NCBI GenBank assembly: GCA_051530055.1 | Contig: CM121341.1 | Location: 11,842,001 to 11,906,000, forward strand | Direction: 5' to 3' | From: Neoechinorhynchus agilis | Taxonomy: Eukaryota > Acanthocephala | DNA: 64,000 bases | Part shown: positions 1 to 12,304 of the stretch, in pieces | Numbering within the stretch: the first letter of the stretch is position 1 | Layout of the letters: the number at the start of each line of letters is the position of its first letter | The notes under the pieces: model-generated | The model's input: only the letters and a program-made list of their open reading frames with translations | The model's database searches: none | Told to the model about the DNA's origin: nothing | Position numbers and translations under genes: made by a program

Positions 1-1915
1 TTGAGGTAATTTTTTCACTTAATGTGTACCTTCTTCTACAAAGCTTTCGCGTCAAGTGAGTCTTTCATTGTTTTCTGCCTCCCGAAACACATTATACCGG
101 TTTCAAATTATATTTCAGTTCAATTCAGTTGATTAGCTTAGGCTAATTTAATCGAGTTCCTTTTAACTAAGCCCCCGGGGTCATCAACTGTCGGTATAAT
201 TAGCCAAGCCGTACTTTAATTCCGACGCTCGTTTGACTAAATAAGTATCGCCTACAGGGTCATCCGGCACTAATTACTCATTGACATTTCCTCTTTATTG
301 TTAAATAAATTGAAGAACCTAATGGCAGTCATAGTCGGAAATTAATGAATAAAACGAATGAGACCCCAGGGAAGAAGATCGCAAGAAAATTATAGTTCAT
401 AAGGGCGTTCATTGTTGTGAACGAGATGCGTACATAGTAGCCTTTTTCAAGGTTTTTCGTTAAATGGGTATCCAAATAGTCTCTTTTGTTGCACAATGCT
501 TCATTTTCTCACAAATCTCTACTGTTATTTGAAGCTCAAAAATATTGATTGGCATTACCAGAACCAAGTCGTAAACTTTTTAAATACCACAAATTTAATA
601 ATTAAAGTCGTATTCCTAACTCCGCTCCCTTTATCAGTAAAATTTGCCTAATAGCAGCTATTAAGTCTTTTGGAACTCACACATAAGTGCGTGTCTATCA
701 TCCAGCTCGGATCAGAAGGCGACTAATAATAATTCATCAAACATAATAAATCATCGATGCTCCTAACCATTGGGTAAGAATAGTGCTCTGTTGTTTATAC
801 GAAATTAATTTTGGCTAATCGCGAAATTAATATAGTCACCGCAGCCTCAACCGGCGACACTTTTAGAAACTTTCAAGCATTACGACCGTGAAATTACCTT
901 AAATGTCCGTATAAAACGCGTCATCTTAGGATTCACGTTTTTTGAGAATTCACATTGATAACCCATTGAAGTTGGCAAAGTTATGAGCTCCTCGAATTTC
1001 TCTTTGCTGAAGGATCATGTCCTTTGGAGGTTGAATTTATCGGAAACAGATTGAAATCTTGCATGTGGACACAATCTCTTTCCTATCATTCCTTTCCGCC
1101 ATTGATTTCGTGACCATTTATCTTATTAATGATCTCTATTTAAAGCTTAACAAGTGTTAAATCCTTATTTTAGGACAATACCTAGTTTTTGAAAGATAAG
1201 TATCAAGTATACAACTTCAATTTATGGGTTTCACCATCTTGGGCATAATGTAATATAATTGTTTGGTTGATGAATTTTTCCTGAAGTGAAATAAGATTAC
1301 AAGAATCTAACCCGAATGCCGCCCTTCGTCGATCTTGATTTCAATGGGAAAATTCAGTCCTTAAGTTTTAAAATTCACCCATTAGTTACAATCGTTGAAT
1401 CTCCTCGCCATTTATGACAACATCAATTATTACAAAAGCGGTTTTCTTTGCCACAATGATCAAAATCTTCTAGATGACTACGATAATTTATCACTGATTT
1501 TGCCATTAAATATTTGCAGAACACTTTCATCGCTCTTATTAAATCCGCACTCCAAATCTAATTCGAGTACATCTAAACCGTTTTTAATCGTATGAAGTGG
1601 ATATTAAGTAAAGAATAGACAAATCCATTTAGTACTGTTCTAGAGAGTGAGCGATTACATCAGACTACTAAGTCGTCAATGAACGGCGGTCGATCATCAG
1701 CACTCTTATTTCCTGGCACCAGACAGCATTTCGCACGCTTGTCAACCAATCCATCACGGGTAAATGTTCTCTTTAAATTAGGTCGGCTTGTTTTTCATCA
1801 AGTCAATTTGATTACCGGTCCCATAGTGTTAGATTGTTGCATTAATTGGACGACTAGCGAGTGTCCGCCACCTCTCCAATCCTCAATTATAGATATCTCT
1901 GCGTTTGGCGTTTTT
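1..1915. other. Left spacer, no supported gene
   Basis: AT-rich sequence with only short, composition-driven reading frames; the longest (66 codons near 1.4 kb) has no recognisable motif. A pyrimidine-poor acceptor-like AG lies about 25 nt before the PHF5A start (near 1890), which could mark the 5' end of that messenger or a 5'UTR intron. Confidence 0.5.
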
Positions 1916-2248
1916 ATGGCTAAGCATCATCCTGATTTGATCTTTTGCCGTAAGCAACCCGGAGTGGCAATTGGGCGTCTATGTGAGAAATGCGATGGTA
2001 AATGTGTTATTTGCGATACTTATGTGAGGCCAACGACTCTGGTTCGGATATGCGATGAATGCAATTATGGATCCTATCAAGGGAGATGTGTGATTTGTGG
2101 CGGTGTTGGCATGTCAGATGCTTACTATTGCCGAGAGTGTACAATCCTTGAAAAAGACCGAGATGGTTGTCCGAAGATCGTGAATTTGGGCAGCGCGAAG
2201 ACCGATTTGTTCTACGAGCGCAAGAAATATGGATTTAAAAAAAGATGA
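1916..2248 (+). CDS. PHF5A: PHD finger-like protein 5A, SF3b complex subunit
   Basis: A 110-residue protein, the exact length of animal PHF5A, a small zinc-knot subunit of SF3b in the U2 snRNP that helps recognise the intron branch point. The start [11 protein letters not shown] and the end [11 protein letters not shown] match the family almost residue for residue. The twelve zinc-binding cysteines are all present (C11, C23, C26, C30, C33, C46, C49, C58, C61, C72, C75, C85), as is Y36 of the branch-point pocket. Thr replaces the Cys common at position 40 in other animals; as far as I know that residue is not a zinc ligand. The frame is open upstream, but family identity begins only at this Met, so the longer frame is rejected. 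Uninterrupted by introns. Identification is from sequence; the role is from the family. Confidence 0.97.
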   Translation: MAKHHPDLIFCRKQPGVAIGRLCEKCDGKCVICDTYVRPTTLVRICDECNYGSYQGRCVICGGVGMSDAYYCRECTILEKDRDGCPKIVNLGSAKTDLFYERKKYGFKKR

Positions 2249-3410
2249 TGGCGCTGATTGGTTCCAAATGGCATTACTGGGTCCACATATGGAATTGGTG
2301 TGTTTGCACATATCTTTTTCTGATCCGCACCAGAAGATAGAGCAGAAACTGAGGTAATTCGTGCAATCATTTGTCATGCCAACTGCCGCACCTAGTTTCG
2401 TCTGCGATCTACATTTGCTCACACGCCTTCCAGTCTCAACTTTCAACCATTTATCGGCTCAAATTCTCTCTCGCTCTCAACCAATGCACTTCCAACTACT
2501 ACATGCTTGTCTTCTTCAATGATCGATAATATCGAATGAGGGAAAAGAAACATTCTACATTTTTTACCTTCTACCCATTACCAACCCAGTGCACCACTTG
2601 ATAGGCTTCTTTGGCAACGTCTCCGCAATCTAATACCATGTTTACTCCAAATTCCTGCTCTATTATTCCCATTTTGAAAGACTCTTGCTGATGCCCTTTC
2701 AGGCTTCCAATATACATATATATAAATGTATGTGAGATTGATGTGCGTTAGGCGTAATCAAAATTCGCCATTTCCACACACACGGAACCGATTTCCTCAC
2801 CGGCTTGCGGGTTGAAAAGGCTCATCTAAAGTCTTATTGCATAAAATGCTGGATCCGAATGTTGGACGCTCATTGAGGCAAGATGAATGTGGTGGAAAAC
2901 GTGTACAAGAAATGGAGCCTTCTAGATACGAGAACTAAAGTTAATTTTGAAAGGATAAACTCAAGGTCAGCTATTGGATTTGGGTTTATTCTTACTTTGG
3001 TCAGTTGATCCTTTTCTTAGAAGAAATTCGCATAATGCGTAATCGTAGTTGCGTTCGGAAAGTTTGTCCACTCAAATTCATGGATTTAACGGGACACTAA
3101 TTTTTGCTACATTTCCAGTCAACGATTTTTGTCCTTTAACTCAACTGGTTTCCATTAAGCGCCATCAACTTACCCAGGATGTGCGCAATCTTCTGTCAAA
3201 TAAATGTCACACGTTCATTTCCGGAAATACTAATGCTGCTCCCCATCCGTCTACAATTGTTATTTGAACTGTGAAGTTCATTCTTTATTCTTTTTGTGTT
3301 CAATTCAACATTGGGAAACTTTCCCTCCATCTCTCAAATATTTAAGTACTTGGTGTATTTCGAATAGGTCATAATAAAAACAACGCCTAAGGAGTTGCTT
3401 TCTTTTCTTG
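2249..3410. other. Spacer downstream of PHF5A
   Basis: No gene recognised. Contains a short TA-rich tract near 2.71 kb. Open frames of 70-110 codons on either strand show no motif or splice structure I can support. Confidence 0.4.
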
Positions 3411-3417
3411 CCAATAC

Positions 3418-3525
3418 TATATAAAAGGGAGTTAGACCTCTTCATCCCATTTCGAGCCAGGCACCCACACCCACAATCACAGTGCATTGTAGTCGCAAGC
3501 GAAACCGCCAAAGTACGGACAACAC
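3418..3525 (+). promoter_or_regulatory. TATA-type promoter with a splice-ready first exon
   Basis: A strong TATA box (TATATAAAAGG, 3418-3428) is followed about 30 bp on by a probable start region. A stretch of about 75 bp without a useful reading frame then ends in a strong donor, CAC|GTGAGT, at 3525/3526. This is how a TATA promoter plus non-coding first exon would look. The acceptor, and therefore the gene served, was not found; the nearest recognised plus-strand gene is the RING gene at 9.26 kb. Confidence 0.4.
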
Positions 3526-5099
3526 GTGAGTTTAGTCCTTCACTAGTCATTGTCCCTGTTCGCCAAGCATTACAAAGGTTATTTCTCTTTTTGACAATAT
3601 TGCTGTCATGCATTTTTCGGTTGTTAATGCAGTTCTAAGGAAATATCGCGTTCTATTTGCTTGAGGCAAGATTTCCCCAACCAGTGTAGCCGGGGTCGCA
3701 ACTTTTTGTCACGACAAATTTCGAATAGGATGTCGGGGCACCTATTTGTACAGTCTAGGGACGCTGTCGACAGTTCGACTCTAGTGTCTCAGGGTCATTA
3801 TTTAACCATGTCTTTATCAACGAAACCTAAAATGTGTGTGTTATTTCGGGACTTGAATTGCCAAAAAAATTTACTCACGTTATTCAATTTTAACCAAAAT
3901 CGGTTTCCATGCATTCAGGTGCATTCCCTGGAATTAAACGAACACTCTCAAAGGCAAGAGACTAAGTTGTTCCTGCAGAAACGAGAATCTACGTTCTTAA
4001 AATTTAATCACTTTCGTCGTTCACAGTTTTGTTTATTATATTTTCGAGTATTTGGATTAGTTTTCCGTTTTTTGCGACATATGTCCTCCAGACAGAGGAT
4101 CCGTTTATTTTGAAAACAGGAATCTCTCTGGTGGGTTTAATGTGTGTGTGGAGAATGCCTCGAGCGCGACTGCTCATTCGCCTTGACGGCGGTGACCATT
4201 CAAGGTCATTGGCACACACACATCCTGGTTTGTTACTACTTATATCTTTTGCACTACCACCCCACTACCTTCTCCCGTTGCTAATTGATTCCGAATGAAT
4301 GCTCTCTTCTAGTCTTTCATTCGCTAACATGCCGTGCAAATTAGTTTTCCATTCTTTTAACAATATATATACACAGTAACCGCATATACACACAATATGT
4401 CCGCACTTTGGAGATGGCCTAAAACTGAGTGCTTTGCACACGAGACAGCTGCTTGATTTTCCAGTCGGACAAGCGATACCTCGAGGGCCCTCACCACCAG
4501 CGTGATTAAATAGCCACCGCTGTCTTATTTCCTGATCGATCCTTATCGAGACCGTCCTCTCTCACAATTTGTGTGTGTACATTCGTTTCCCGCAATTCCA
4601 GTGGGTTTTGGACGAAAGGAAATCTCACCAGCGACCCACAAGGCCATAAGGAAGGTATCTCATGTGTGTATGTGGCGCCCTGGGTCCCTATGCTGCTGCT
4701 GACACATTCTATCATGAGACTGTCAATGTTATTCTTGATGACATTTGGCAGTCATGGTTATTTGGTGATTAAGATAATGAACTCAGTTTTATCAAGACAG
4801 CAGTAGATAAATTGTACGGGTATGTGTACGCTCTCTCGCTCCCTCGCTCGCTGGAATTGAGATGGCGGCGACGCCGGAGCGTAATGCTTTTCGCGCACAC
4901 CGGGAAACAATGGCATCGCTTTGCTATCAGTCGAAATAGAAAAGAATTTGTTTAGTGACTGTGCCTTTCTATCGCTAAACACGAGCGTTAGTATTGACCA
5001 TAGAAACGACAAATCCTAGGCTCATTCATACTATCAATAACCAAACACCGAACCATATCTTCCTAACTCTAAAAATATCTCACATAACTCCCGGGCCCG
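3526..5099. other. Spacer between two candidate promoters
   Basis: No supported gene. A 150-codon plus frame at 3661-4113 has no recognisable domain. Short GT/CA-rich tracts occur near 4.14, 4.21 and 4.38 kb. Confidence 0.4.
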
Positions 5100-5102
5100 C
5101 GG

Positions 5103-5370
5103 TATATATAAAGGTTGTTGCAAATGAGCTCTCGCACAAATACCAATTTTGTTTGTTGAGCCTTTATCGCAATTAAATCCTAGATGCACTCGGTCTCTTC
5201 GTAAGATAAACACACAAGAGATCTGCATTCTCATTGATGTAAATGGCCACCTTTAATCGGTATACAAGCAAAGGTAAGCGAGAAGAGCTTTGTGCATTCA
5301 ATTTCCTTTTTCAGATGATCTTTTAGGTTACTGCTAGATCTGTGTCAAAAACTGTTATATGCACAATCAT
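5103..5370 (+). ncRNA. Candidate TATA-driven spliced transcript with a 17-codon ORF
   Basis: A strong TATA box (TATATATAAAGG, 5103-5114) precedes an exon ending AAAG|GTAAGC at 5273. A 41-nt putative intron ends TTTTTCAG at 5314, and the second exon runs to a further donor at 5370|GTGAGT. The intron length is typical of the proven genes here. A start codon at 5243 reads across the splice to a stop at 5337, giving MATFNRYTSKDDLLGYC. The exons may be the 5' leader of a longer gene, perhaps the RING gene 4 kb downstream, or a small-ORF/non-coding RNA. Promoter and splice signals are visible in the sequence; the transcript itself is inference. Confidence 0.35.
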
Positions 5371-8300
5371 GTGAGTACCTAGAAACGCAATTTCTAATAT
5401 ATATATATAGTTTAGAACTGAAATGGTTATTCATTTGTTTAAAAAATCACTTAGTATTTCCTTTCTAGCGATTCTGCATATCGTGCCTATGCCCTTCAGA
5501 ATACCGGGAACACTCGAGAAAAGAATTTCTATCGTTCGCAGCATGTAGTGTAAATCGAAATCATTAAGCTTGGTTTAGTTGAAATTTTTAAATTTGTCTG
5601 GGATACTCATTCAGTTTCTATTAAGTGAGTGCATCAAAGAAAGTGCAACTCAACTTTATTGGGATTTTAAGTGCCCTGTATAATTTAATTTCACTGAGAT
5701 GCCTCTTTAAAGTCTTCTGACTGTCCGTCTCGCTCATTGATTGCTTTCACTTAGTTTATGAGCAAATCAACAAACACGAGTTGCCGCTGCGATCCAGACG
5801 TGCCATGCGTATAAGGTCATGCCCCATGTTGATAACTAAAGGTTATGCATATATAATATTCTAAGTGACTAAATACCGGACAGATAAATTCATCCGGATA
5901 ATTTACGAGCCCAGGCCAATCCCATTATAACTATTTTGTTGATAATTAAAGGTTATACCAATTCGTTTACGGCCTCTTATTTCCCGGATGCACTGATAAC
6001 GTAAATCAATCGCTTTATTACCCATATTTCCCCTTGCGAGCTATAATTAATTTTGTTTTGTTAATATTGAGATAGCATTAATCGATTATCTCACGTGAAA
6101 TATTAAGAAACTTCCGATTCACGTGGAATTTAAAAACACTTTAATTTCATTATAAATTGAGGGTTGTCTTCAACGCCCGCACGAAAAGGCCATTACCATT
6201 TTCATCTTGTCGACAGCCATCAAATAATATTTCTCTCGTCAATCCATAAATTATGTATATATTCAATACCCCAGTGTTTTTAAAGTTAAGCCCTTATTCA
6301 TATCCATAATTAATACCTTCGATTCGAGCAATCAAAAATTTATTTGATTACATAATTTGTATGCATGATTAGATCTTCTTTGATTTCAAAATCTAATCAT
6401 GTGCTTGACAATTAAGCCGATGTAGTTTAGGAAAACTCGTTGTTGATTGGCTATTTAGGGACGGCGGATATGGTTATTAGGGAGCAACGCAATCGAAAAT
6501 TCATATGTTCTCACGAGATTGAGGGTATATCCCACTTGATGTCTTTCGACACTGACAACCACTCGTTCTTTTACGTTCTTAGTTGAGAGCTTAAGCGAAC
6601 ATTCGGTCTAACAATGTAAGTCTAAAAATTCAATCACTAATTCTGAAGCGGATTAATTTTGTTGGGTACCAGCAATCGGTGAGAATTTTGTTTTTGCAAG
6701 ACAAGGATGTGCCTAGCGTGTTTTATTTAGGTTGCGTGACTAAAATTTCCGCAGATTTATTTGTAGAATCATCAGAAATTACAAACTAGATTATCTTCTT
6801 TATATCTCAAAAGTCTAATAATTTTAGTATTCATCAATAAAAGTATCCCTAGTTCTTGATTTTTCAAGGCATCTCTAGCGATGTGTTTCTGTCAAAGATT
6901 TTGGTTTTTACAGAACAGCTATCATTGGTTAATATTCTTCCACCATTACCGCAAAAACTTACTTTACTTCCGCACAGGAAATGTTCTAATTTCGAAATCC
7001 CTCAATTTTTGTGCTGTGAATGCACGCAGTCTATAGGAATATAATCTCTTCCACAAAATTGGAATCAAGCAGTTTAGTTATTGTATCTGGACATAAAAAG
7101 TGTGATTGTAATTGCGCGGATGTCGTAGACTGACGTCTTTATCTTCCCTTGAGGTGTGAATAGTTTAATTCTAACTTTTCTCAGCCTCCAAAAGGACTGC
7201 ATCCATTAAAAATATCAAAAACAACATTTTTACTTTGATATGTCGCCGCAACTGCCATTTCCATTGTGTTCTACGTAGAGAATCACTGCACCTAGTGGTT
7301 CTATACAACAAAAGCAATGATAAAGGAGAGGTAGTTGCCAACGAAGACTCGTAACGATCACACTTTACAATAGACGCGGTAATTGCGCACTTGGTTTGCG
7401 GTCACCTTTGCGTTTAAATCTCGACCCAACAGATCACCACTTAGATCACCACTTTTCAGCCAATCACAGCTCTCTTCAAATCTTATTCGTCAAACGCTTG
7501 CGGCATTTGTTTAAAAGTGGTCTTCGTTCTTAAAATATGTCCTTCTCTTCACACATTACAAATCTAGGAGTCTAGACTTGTTTTCTAAAGCAAGATTCTT
7601 ATTCTTTTTATCTTGTAATTATTCTTATTTTTCCGCTATTTAATATAAACAGTGCAATTTAAAAGCCTTCAAATCATACTATGAATTTTGCTTAAATTCT
7701 TGATAAATCTACATTACAATAACTTAATGACTATTTAGATACAGTCCTATCACATAATGTCGACACATTTCATTTGTGTATGACTGGATGTAGAAGAACC
7801 TGCTGAGCAATATTGGCCGCGTTTTACGTAAAGTATTTGCCTCTTCGGGTAGAAGTCTTTAAGACAAAGGATAGCACTATCTATCTAGCAGAACAAATTT
7901 ATGTAGAGTTCCCTTAATCCCAAATTCTCTCATGTTCTCATTAAGGGATAATTGAGCATTTAGTCGGTTTTCCCAAAAGGTTTCCGGAAACGCCTATGCT
8001 TTCTTTACGTGTGTTTTCGCTCCGTTTGTGTTTCACCTACTCGATTAGTCAATCTTTTTCAATTTGCAATAGCTTTATTGATCGTCAACTACTTACCAAT
8101 TATAGCATAACTGCATACTTGTAATTTCATCATGTGCCTTAGTAATGGTAAATAAAAGGCTTCATCGAATACAGTCTCAACGTGACGGGATCGCTTTGAG
8201 CTAGGAACCTTCGTTTAGGATTGAATATGAGCTTGCTATTGCGATGCAATTCTCCGTTCTTGTTTAATCAAAGAGCCGCAAGTATTTCATTTAATCAACT

Positions 8301-9260
8301 TCTCTTCCCATAGACTTTGTGATCCCTTATTATAGAGAGCGATGTTTGCGTAAATGGTTGAAGTGTGGAATGGTGATATTTTAGGACTTCTTTTTATATT
8401 TATGGACTTCTATGGTGCCATACATCTCATGGCGTTTGTATCTGGAAAAAGTACAATTTATTACGTACTCTTTTTTCGACTACTCCAGTGTAAATTATTT
8501 TTGGTCATTGCAAACGAGCAAAGTTGCCTGAAACATTCTCAACTACTTAATACGTAACTAACCTTTTTTCCATTGCGCGATCCGTTTCCATATCGACTAT
8601 TGTTTGAGACTTTTAAAGATTCTATAATTCTAACTTTGGAATCATTCGATTATAGCACAACGCTGTGCCAAGAGACACGGTTAATATATATTGTCGATAA
8701 CCCGTTGTTTTATTCGATTCTTAAGCTCTTGCATTTAATGTAGAGCACTGATACTTCGTAACGTTCCCTATATCAATATGGCACACTTTAAAAACTCCTC
8801 CCAATACTAAATAACCTCCTTTACACCACTAATTCGATTAATAATGCTTGATTTCATAAGAATAATCGACAGCCGACCTATGCTTTTTTCTACCGCAAGT
8901 CTCTATTGTTCATATATCCAGCCGGATGAATCAATGTGTAAGCGGTTCATGTTGACAAGATCTAGATCAGACGACGACTGGAGCACACTCTCTCCAGTTT
9001 GTGTGTGTGAGATGAACAATCATCCGCCCTCTCGAAATGCGCAAGTGTGTGCTTATCTGCTTTTCAGTCATTGTTGAGAAAAAGGTCGTGTGTATATGTG
9101 TTCGCTCGTAGGTGAGCAGCTATACGTCTCACGAATGTGAGTCTCTACAACGTTCTCTATTCTAGATGAAAAATAAACTGACCTCTCCTTCAACGAAGGT
9201 CTAGACTCATAGGAGAGCGGTTTAAAACTCGAGCTGACCATTGTTTTTCGCTTTTTAGAT
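5371..9260. other. Long spacer before the RING gene
   Basis: No protein gene recognised. Near 6579-6614 a short segment lies between an acceptor (TTCTTAG) and a donor (AAT|GTAAGT), as a further non-coding leader exon would. Just before 9261 the sequence CTTTTTAG sits two bases from the start codon. The rest is AT-rich with short frames only. Confidence 0.35.
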
Positions 9261-10958
9261 ATGCCTCAGCGATCTTTAGGCCAAGTTCCGCTGGTCAACT
9301 CCGAGCCGGTTTTGTGTCCTGATAGGAAGAGGCCGACGAACCAACCAAGCGGTGCCACCAACGGAGCCACAGCAGCACATTCCGCCCCAGCCGTCATCCA
9401 GCCAGTGCCGCCAACGACGATAACGATCAACGCCGACTCATTAAGAAGATCTCGCTATTTTTGTATGATGTGTAGCACTTGGTGTCTGTCCGAGTCGACC
9501 CCCAATCCGAAATGCTGTATCTTATGTCATCGAACCGGATGTAATATGTGCTATCCCACTCATCCGGATTCTCAAACTGATCTCTTCTGTCTCAGCTGCC
9601 GCTTTCTCCGAGGCAGTCAACATGGATTAAGATTCTGGAGCGAACTCACAAACGACTATGTGATCCATATGCTCAATCAATATCGAATCGAGTATCCGGA
9701 CGAAGCTGATCGAGGCACGCTGATGCGAATTTTGTTCGACAATCGGGATCGAATCACAATGAACTTACCGAATTCTAATCGCACAGGAACACAACCATTG
9801 ATTAGGAATCAGCCGAAACGACTGACTGCGGTTCAACAAACCGTTCCACCAGTGCAGCCTGCGTTTGAACAAACCCGACGACCGACACGCGCTGGGCCAC
9901 TCGCTATTCAAGAGCGACCGTCACAACCTCATCACCAACCATTGAATCAATCACTACCGCGACATCTTCCTCCACATTACTACTACAATCCAGTCCATGG
10001 TGCACCAATAAACACATCTCATCCTATACCTCATCCTCCATCACGGGTTCCTACTCGTCAGTTCTCTAATGCAGTCAATGATCTCAATTCTACGATGCAA
10101 CAGGCAACTATGATGTTCACGAATATGGCTCATCAGATGGATTCTCTGTTTGATCAGGCGTTTCCGAATCCACCACCTCCACCCGGGCATCATTCTTCAA
10201 ATAGAGTCCCGGTGATCGTCCCTCCTGTCTCCAATCGAACGCCATCAATTGTTAGAGAACACAATCTTTGTATTCATCGACAGACGATCACGGTGACCAG
10301 CAACAATATGTCCCGCATCGATTATCCCAATCAACCGCAGTTCGTGACTTACAGGTATCATCAAGTTGATCCTTCTTATCCACACCGAACGATGCCGCCT
10401 ATCCAAATGCAGATTCCTTTAAGTGTCGACCAAACGCTACTCCCCCCACTACCAAATCAAGTGGTTCCACAGCAATTACCCACGACGGACGGATCAATTG
10501 CGCTGAGATCACAGGAACAACCAGTTGAGAATTTTGCATTCAGTTCGATTACGTCTCGATCCCAGATCGGTCGATTGTCTATTGACCAGCTCAAGTCTGT
10601 CCTCAATGACCTTCTTCTACCCATACCAACGAACGCAACCCGAAATGTCCTCGCTAGAATGGTCCGGGAAGAGTATGACAATGAAACTCAGCGAGCTGAG
10701 CAACGGCGGAAATCAATGGTGATCCACCGGGAACAACAAGAACGAAAAGATACAGTAGCGGTTGTAAAGACTGAACAGGGTAAAGCATCGGACTCAAAGG
10801 AAGAGACAGAGTGCGTGATCTGCATGGACCGAAAGAGAGAAGTCGCCTTTCAGAATTGCGGTCATTTTGTTGCTTGTGCAGAATGTGCAATGAAAGTGCG
10901 ATCATGTCCAATGTGCAGACAAAGGGTCCTCGATATTATACGGATTTATATGTCTTGA
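9261..10958 (+). CDS. RNF34/RFFL-like RING E3 ubiquitin ligase
   Basis: A 565-residue intronless frame. Residues about 68-113 hold a FYVE-like cluster of eight cysteines in CxxC pairs (CMMC, CCILC, CNMC, CLSC), as in RNF34 and rififylin. A SAP-like helical segment follows at about 125-160 and another at about 434-475 (RLSIDQLKSVLNDLLLP). Between them lies a long Pro/Gln/His-rich linker that makes the protein longer than vertebrate RNF34 (about 370 residues). The C-terminus is a C3HC4 RING: C518, C521, C533, H535, C539, C542, C549 and C552, then a short hydrophobic tail as in RNF34/RFFL. Family members ubiquitinate caspases, p53-pathway and membrane cargo proteins on endosomal membranes. The start is the first Met, two bases after CTTTTTAG, which looks like a trans-splice or 5'UTR acceptor. 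AATAAA lies at 11082, 124 bp after the stop. Orthology to RNF34 versus RFFL is not resolved. Confidence 0.85.
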   Translation: MPQRSLGQVPLVNSEPVLCPDRKRPTNQPSGATNGATAAHSAPAVIQPVPPTTITINADSLRRSRYFCMMCSTWCLSESTPNPKCCILCHRTGCNMCYPTHPDSQTDLFCLSCRFLRGSQHGLRFWSELTNDYVIHMLNQYRIEYPDEADRGTLMRILFDNRDRITMNLPNSNRTGTQPLIRNQPKRLTAVQQTVPPVQPAFEQTRRPTRAGPLAIQERPSQPHHQPLNQSLPRHLPPHYYYNPVHGAPINTSHPIPHPPSRVPTRQFSNAVNDLNSTMQQATMMFTNMAHQMDSLFDQAFPNPPPPPGHHSSNRVPVIVPPVSNRTPSIVREHNLCIHRQTITVTSNNMSRIDYPNQPQFVTYRYHQVDPSYPHRTMPPIQMQIPLSVDQTLLPPLPNQVVPQQLPTTDGSIALRSQEQPVENFAFSSITSRSQIGRLSIDQLKSVLNDLLLPIPTNATRNVLARMVREEYDNETQRAEQRRKSMVIHREQQERKDTVAVVKTEQGKASDSKEETECVICMDRKREVAFQNCGHFVACAECAMKVRSCPMCRQRVLDIIRIYMS

Positions 10959-11922
10959 GACACTCAAACTATGCTTGTACATAGAATTTGGTGGAATATT
11001 TTTGAACAAAATCACAATGATTGGTTATTTTGTGAACGGGGAGGGCTTTACATGTGCTCCTAACATCTCTTACGATCTTTAAATAAAATTCTCTACCTTG
11101 ACGGTCTTTTTTCGAGTGCTCAAAGAACTCAATATTTTTGAGTGAAGTCCGTGTATTGAGAATAATTATGTTGGTCTGAGATTTGCACACATCCGTTTCG
11201 TGATATCTAATTATATCAACTCCTTTGTATCATTTACGTCAATTTTGTCAGATATCAGACACATCGAGAAAGCGATGTAAGTGCCATGTGGGTAGACATT
11301 AAATTCCTTTTAATCCATAAACAATGGGCGTTTGGTCGAAAAATTATGCAGCGTGATATCTTCTCGGAATGTACTTATAAATGTTCATTATAAGCAATTT
11401 TGTTCCATTATTATTCAATCATAAAAATAAGTCAGTTGTCGACTGATTTCTCAATCGCTTGTTTTCTTTTCGATTGTCAATCGACAACTGATCAACATGC
11501 GATTGAGCAAACTGATTCTCGCCAACATGATCAAAAAATATACTGCGAATCTAGAGAGGTTAAGATTGCTTATGTTTTGCAGGACCTTGAAGTAAAACTC
11601 CGAAATATTGGTACAAAATAACCATCTGTTTCAAAAATAAGGGCTAAAATAAGATAGAATGGTACTTGGATTTTTATACTTGGATCTATGTTTGCGACTG
11701 GATAAATTTAATTTTTTTTAATTTAACACAAATCAGACAATCGTCTTCTTTAGTGCAAATTAATCTGTCAAATAATGGAGGCCGCTGAGTTTCCCTCAAA
11801 ATGTCCACAAAATGAATGTAGTTGAGATGATTTTACGAATTTATTCCTGAGAAAAATAAACACTGGATCTTGAACGTTTGATACGGATACGTAATTTGCG
11901 TAAAAAAATAATAGAAAGATAT
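10959..11922. other. 3' flank of RING gene and spacer
   Basis: Holds the AATAAA signal at 11082-11087 for the RING gene. No other supported gene. Confidence 0.4.
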
Positions 11923-12058
11923 ATGTGGTGATCATAAACCCGGATAAAAAATATTTTGAAATATTTCGCGAGGAGGCCTCGTTTTATCCGTCATCCAAAA
12001 GGTTTTGTTATTTTATATTGTATGGGTCCGGTTATCCGAGGGACAATGATCACCACAT
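11923..12058. repeat. 136-bp inverted-repeat element (MITE-like)
   Basis: The left end ATGTGGTGATCAT and the right end ATGATCACCACAT are exact inverted copies. The match continues inward imperfectly to CCCGGATAA against TTATCCGAGGG, giving about 25-bp terminal inverted repeats. The interior has a short palindrome (GAGGAGGCCTC). Relatives lie at 14051-14100 (interior) and 50941-50970 (right end plus flank), so it is a dispersed family. No coding capacity. It looks like a miniature DNA transposon or a fold-back repeat; the parent element is not in the window. Confidence 0.55.
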
Positions 12059-12304
12059 CTCTAACTCTATCGTCCTGAAGGTTTTTCGCTCGATGATTAA
12101 ATGACAGGCATAATGGAGTTTAGCAGTTTTTAAATACATTGATGTCCTTATTATCTGAAGACATATCTAAACCAATTACAGCTTTTTCCGAATCAAAGAA
12201 AATATCAAGTGTTGATTGTACGGTCGTGATTTTTAAGCGATCCAATCGGTTTTTGGTATAAGGAAAAATTTAAAAAAATAGACGAAAGTCAACTGAGCAG
12301 GGAC
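12059..12304. other. Spacer
   Basis: No supported feature between the inverted-repeat element and the LINE fragment. Confidence 0.4.

Noticed and set aside
1679-1915. N-terminal extension of the PHF5A frame
   Set aside because: The frame is open, but PHF5A is 110 residues in animals and identity begins exactly at the Met at 1916.
2114-2446. 110-codon minus ORF
   Set aside because: Antisense shadow of PHF5A with no family similarity.
3740-3800. Possible tRNA B-box-like GTTCGACTCT
   Set aside because: No matching A box or cloverleaf stems could be drawn; no tRNA gene is supported in the window.
3661-4113. 150-codon plus-strand ORF
   Set aside because: No motif, no splice context, composition like its spacer.
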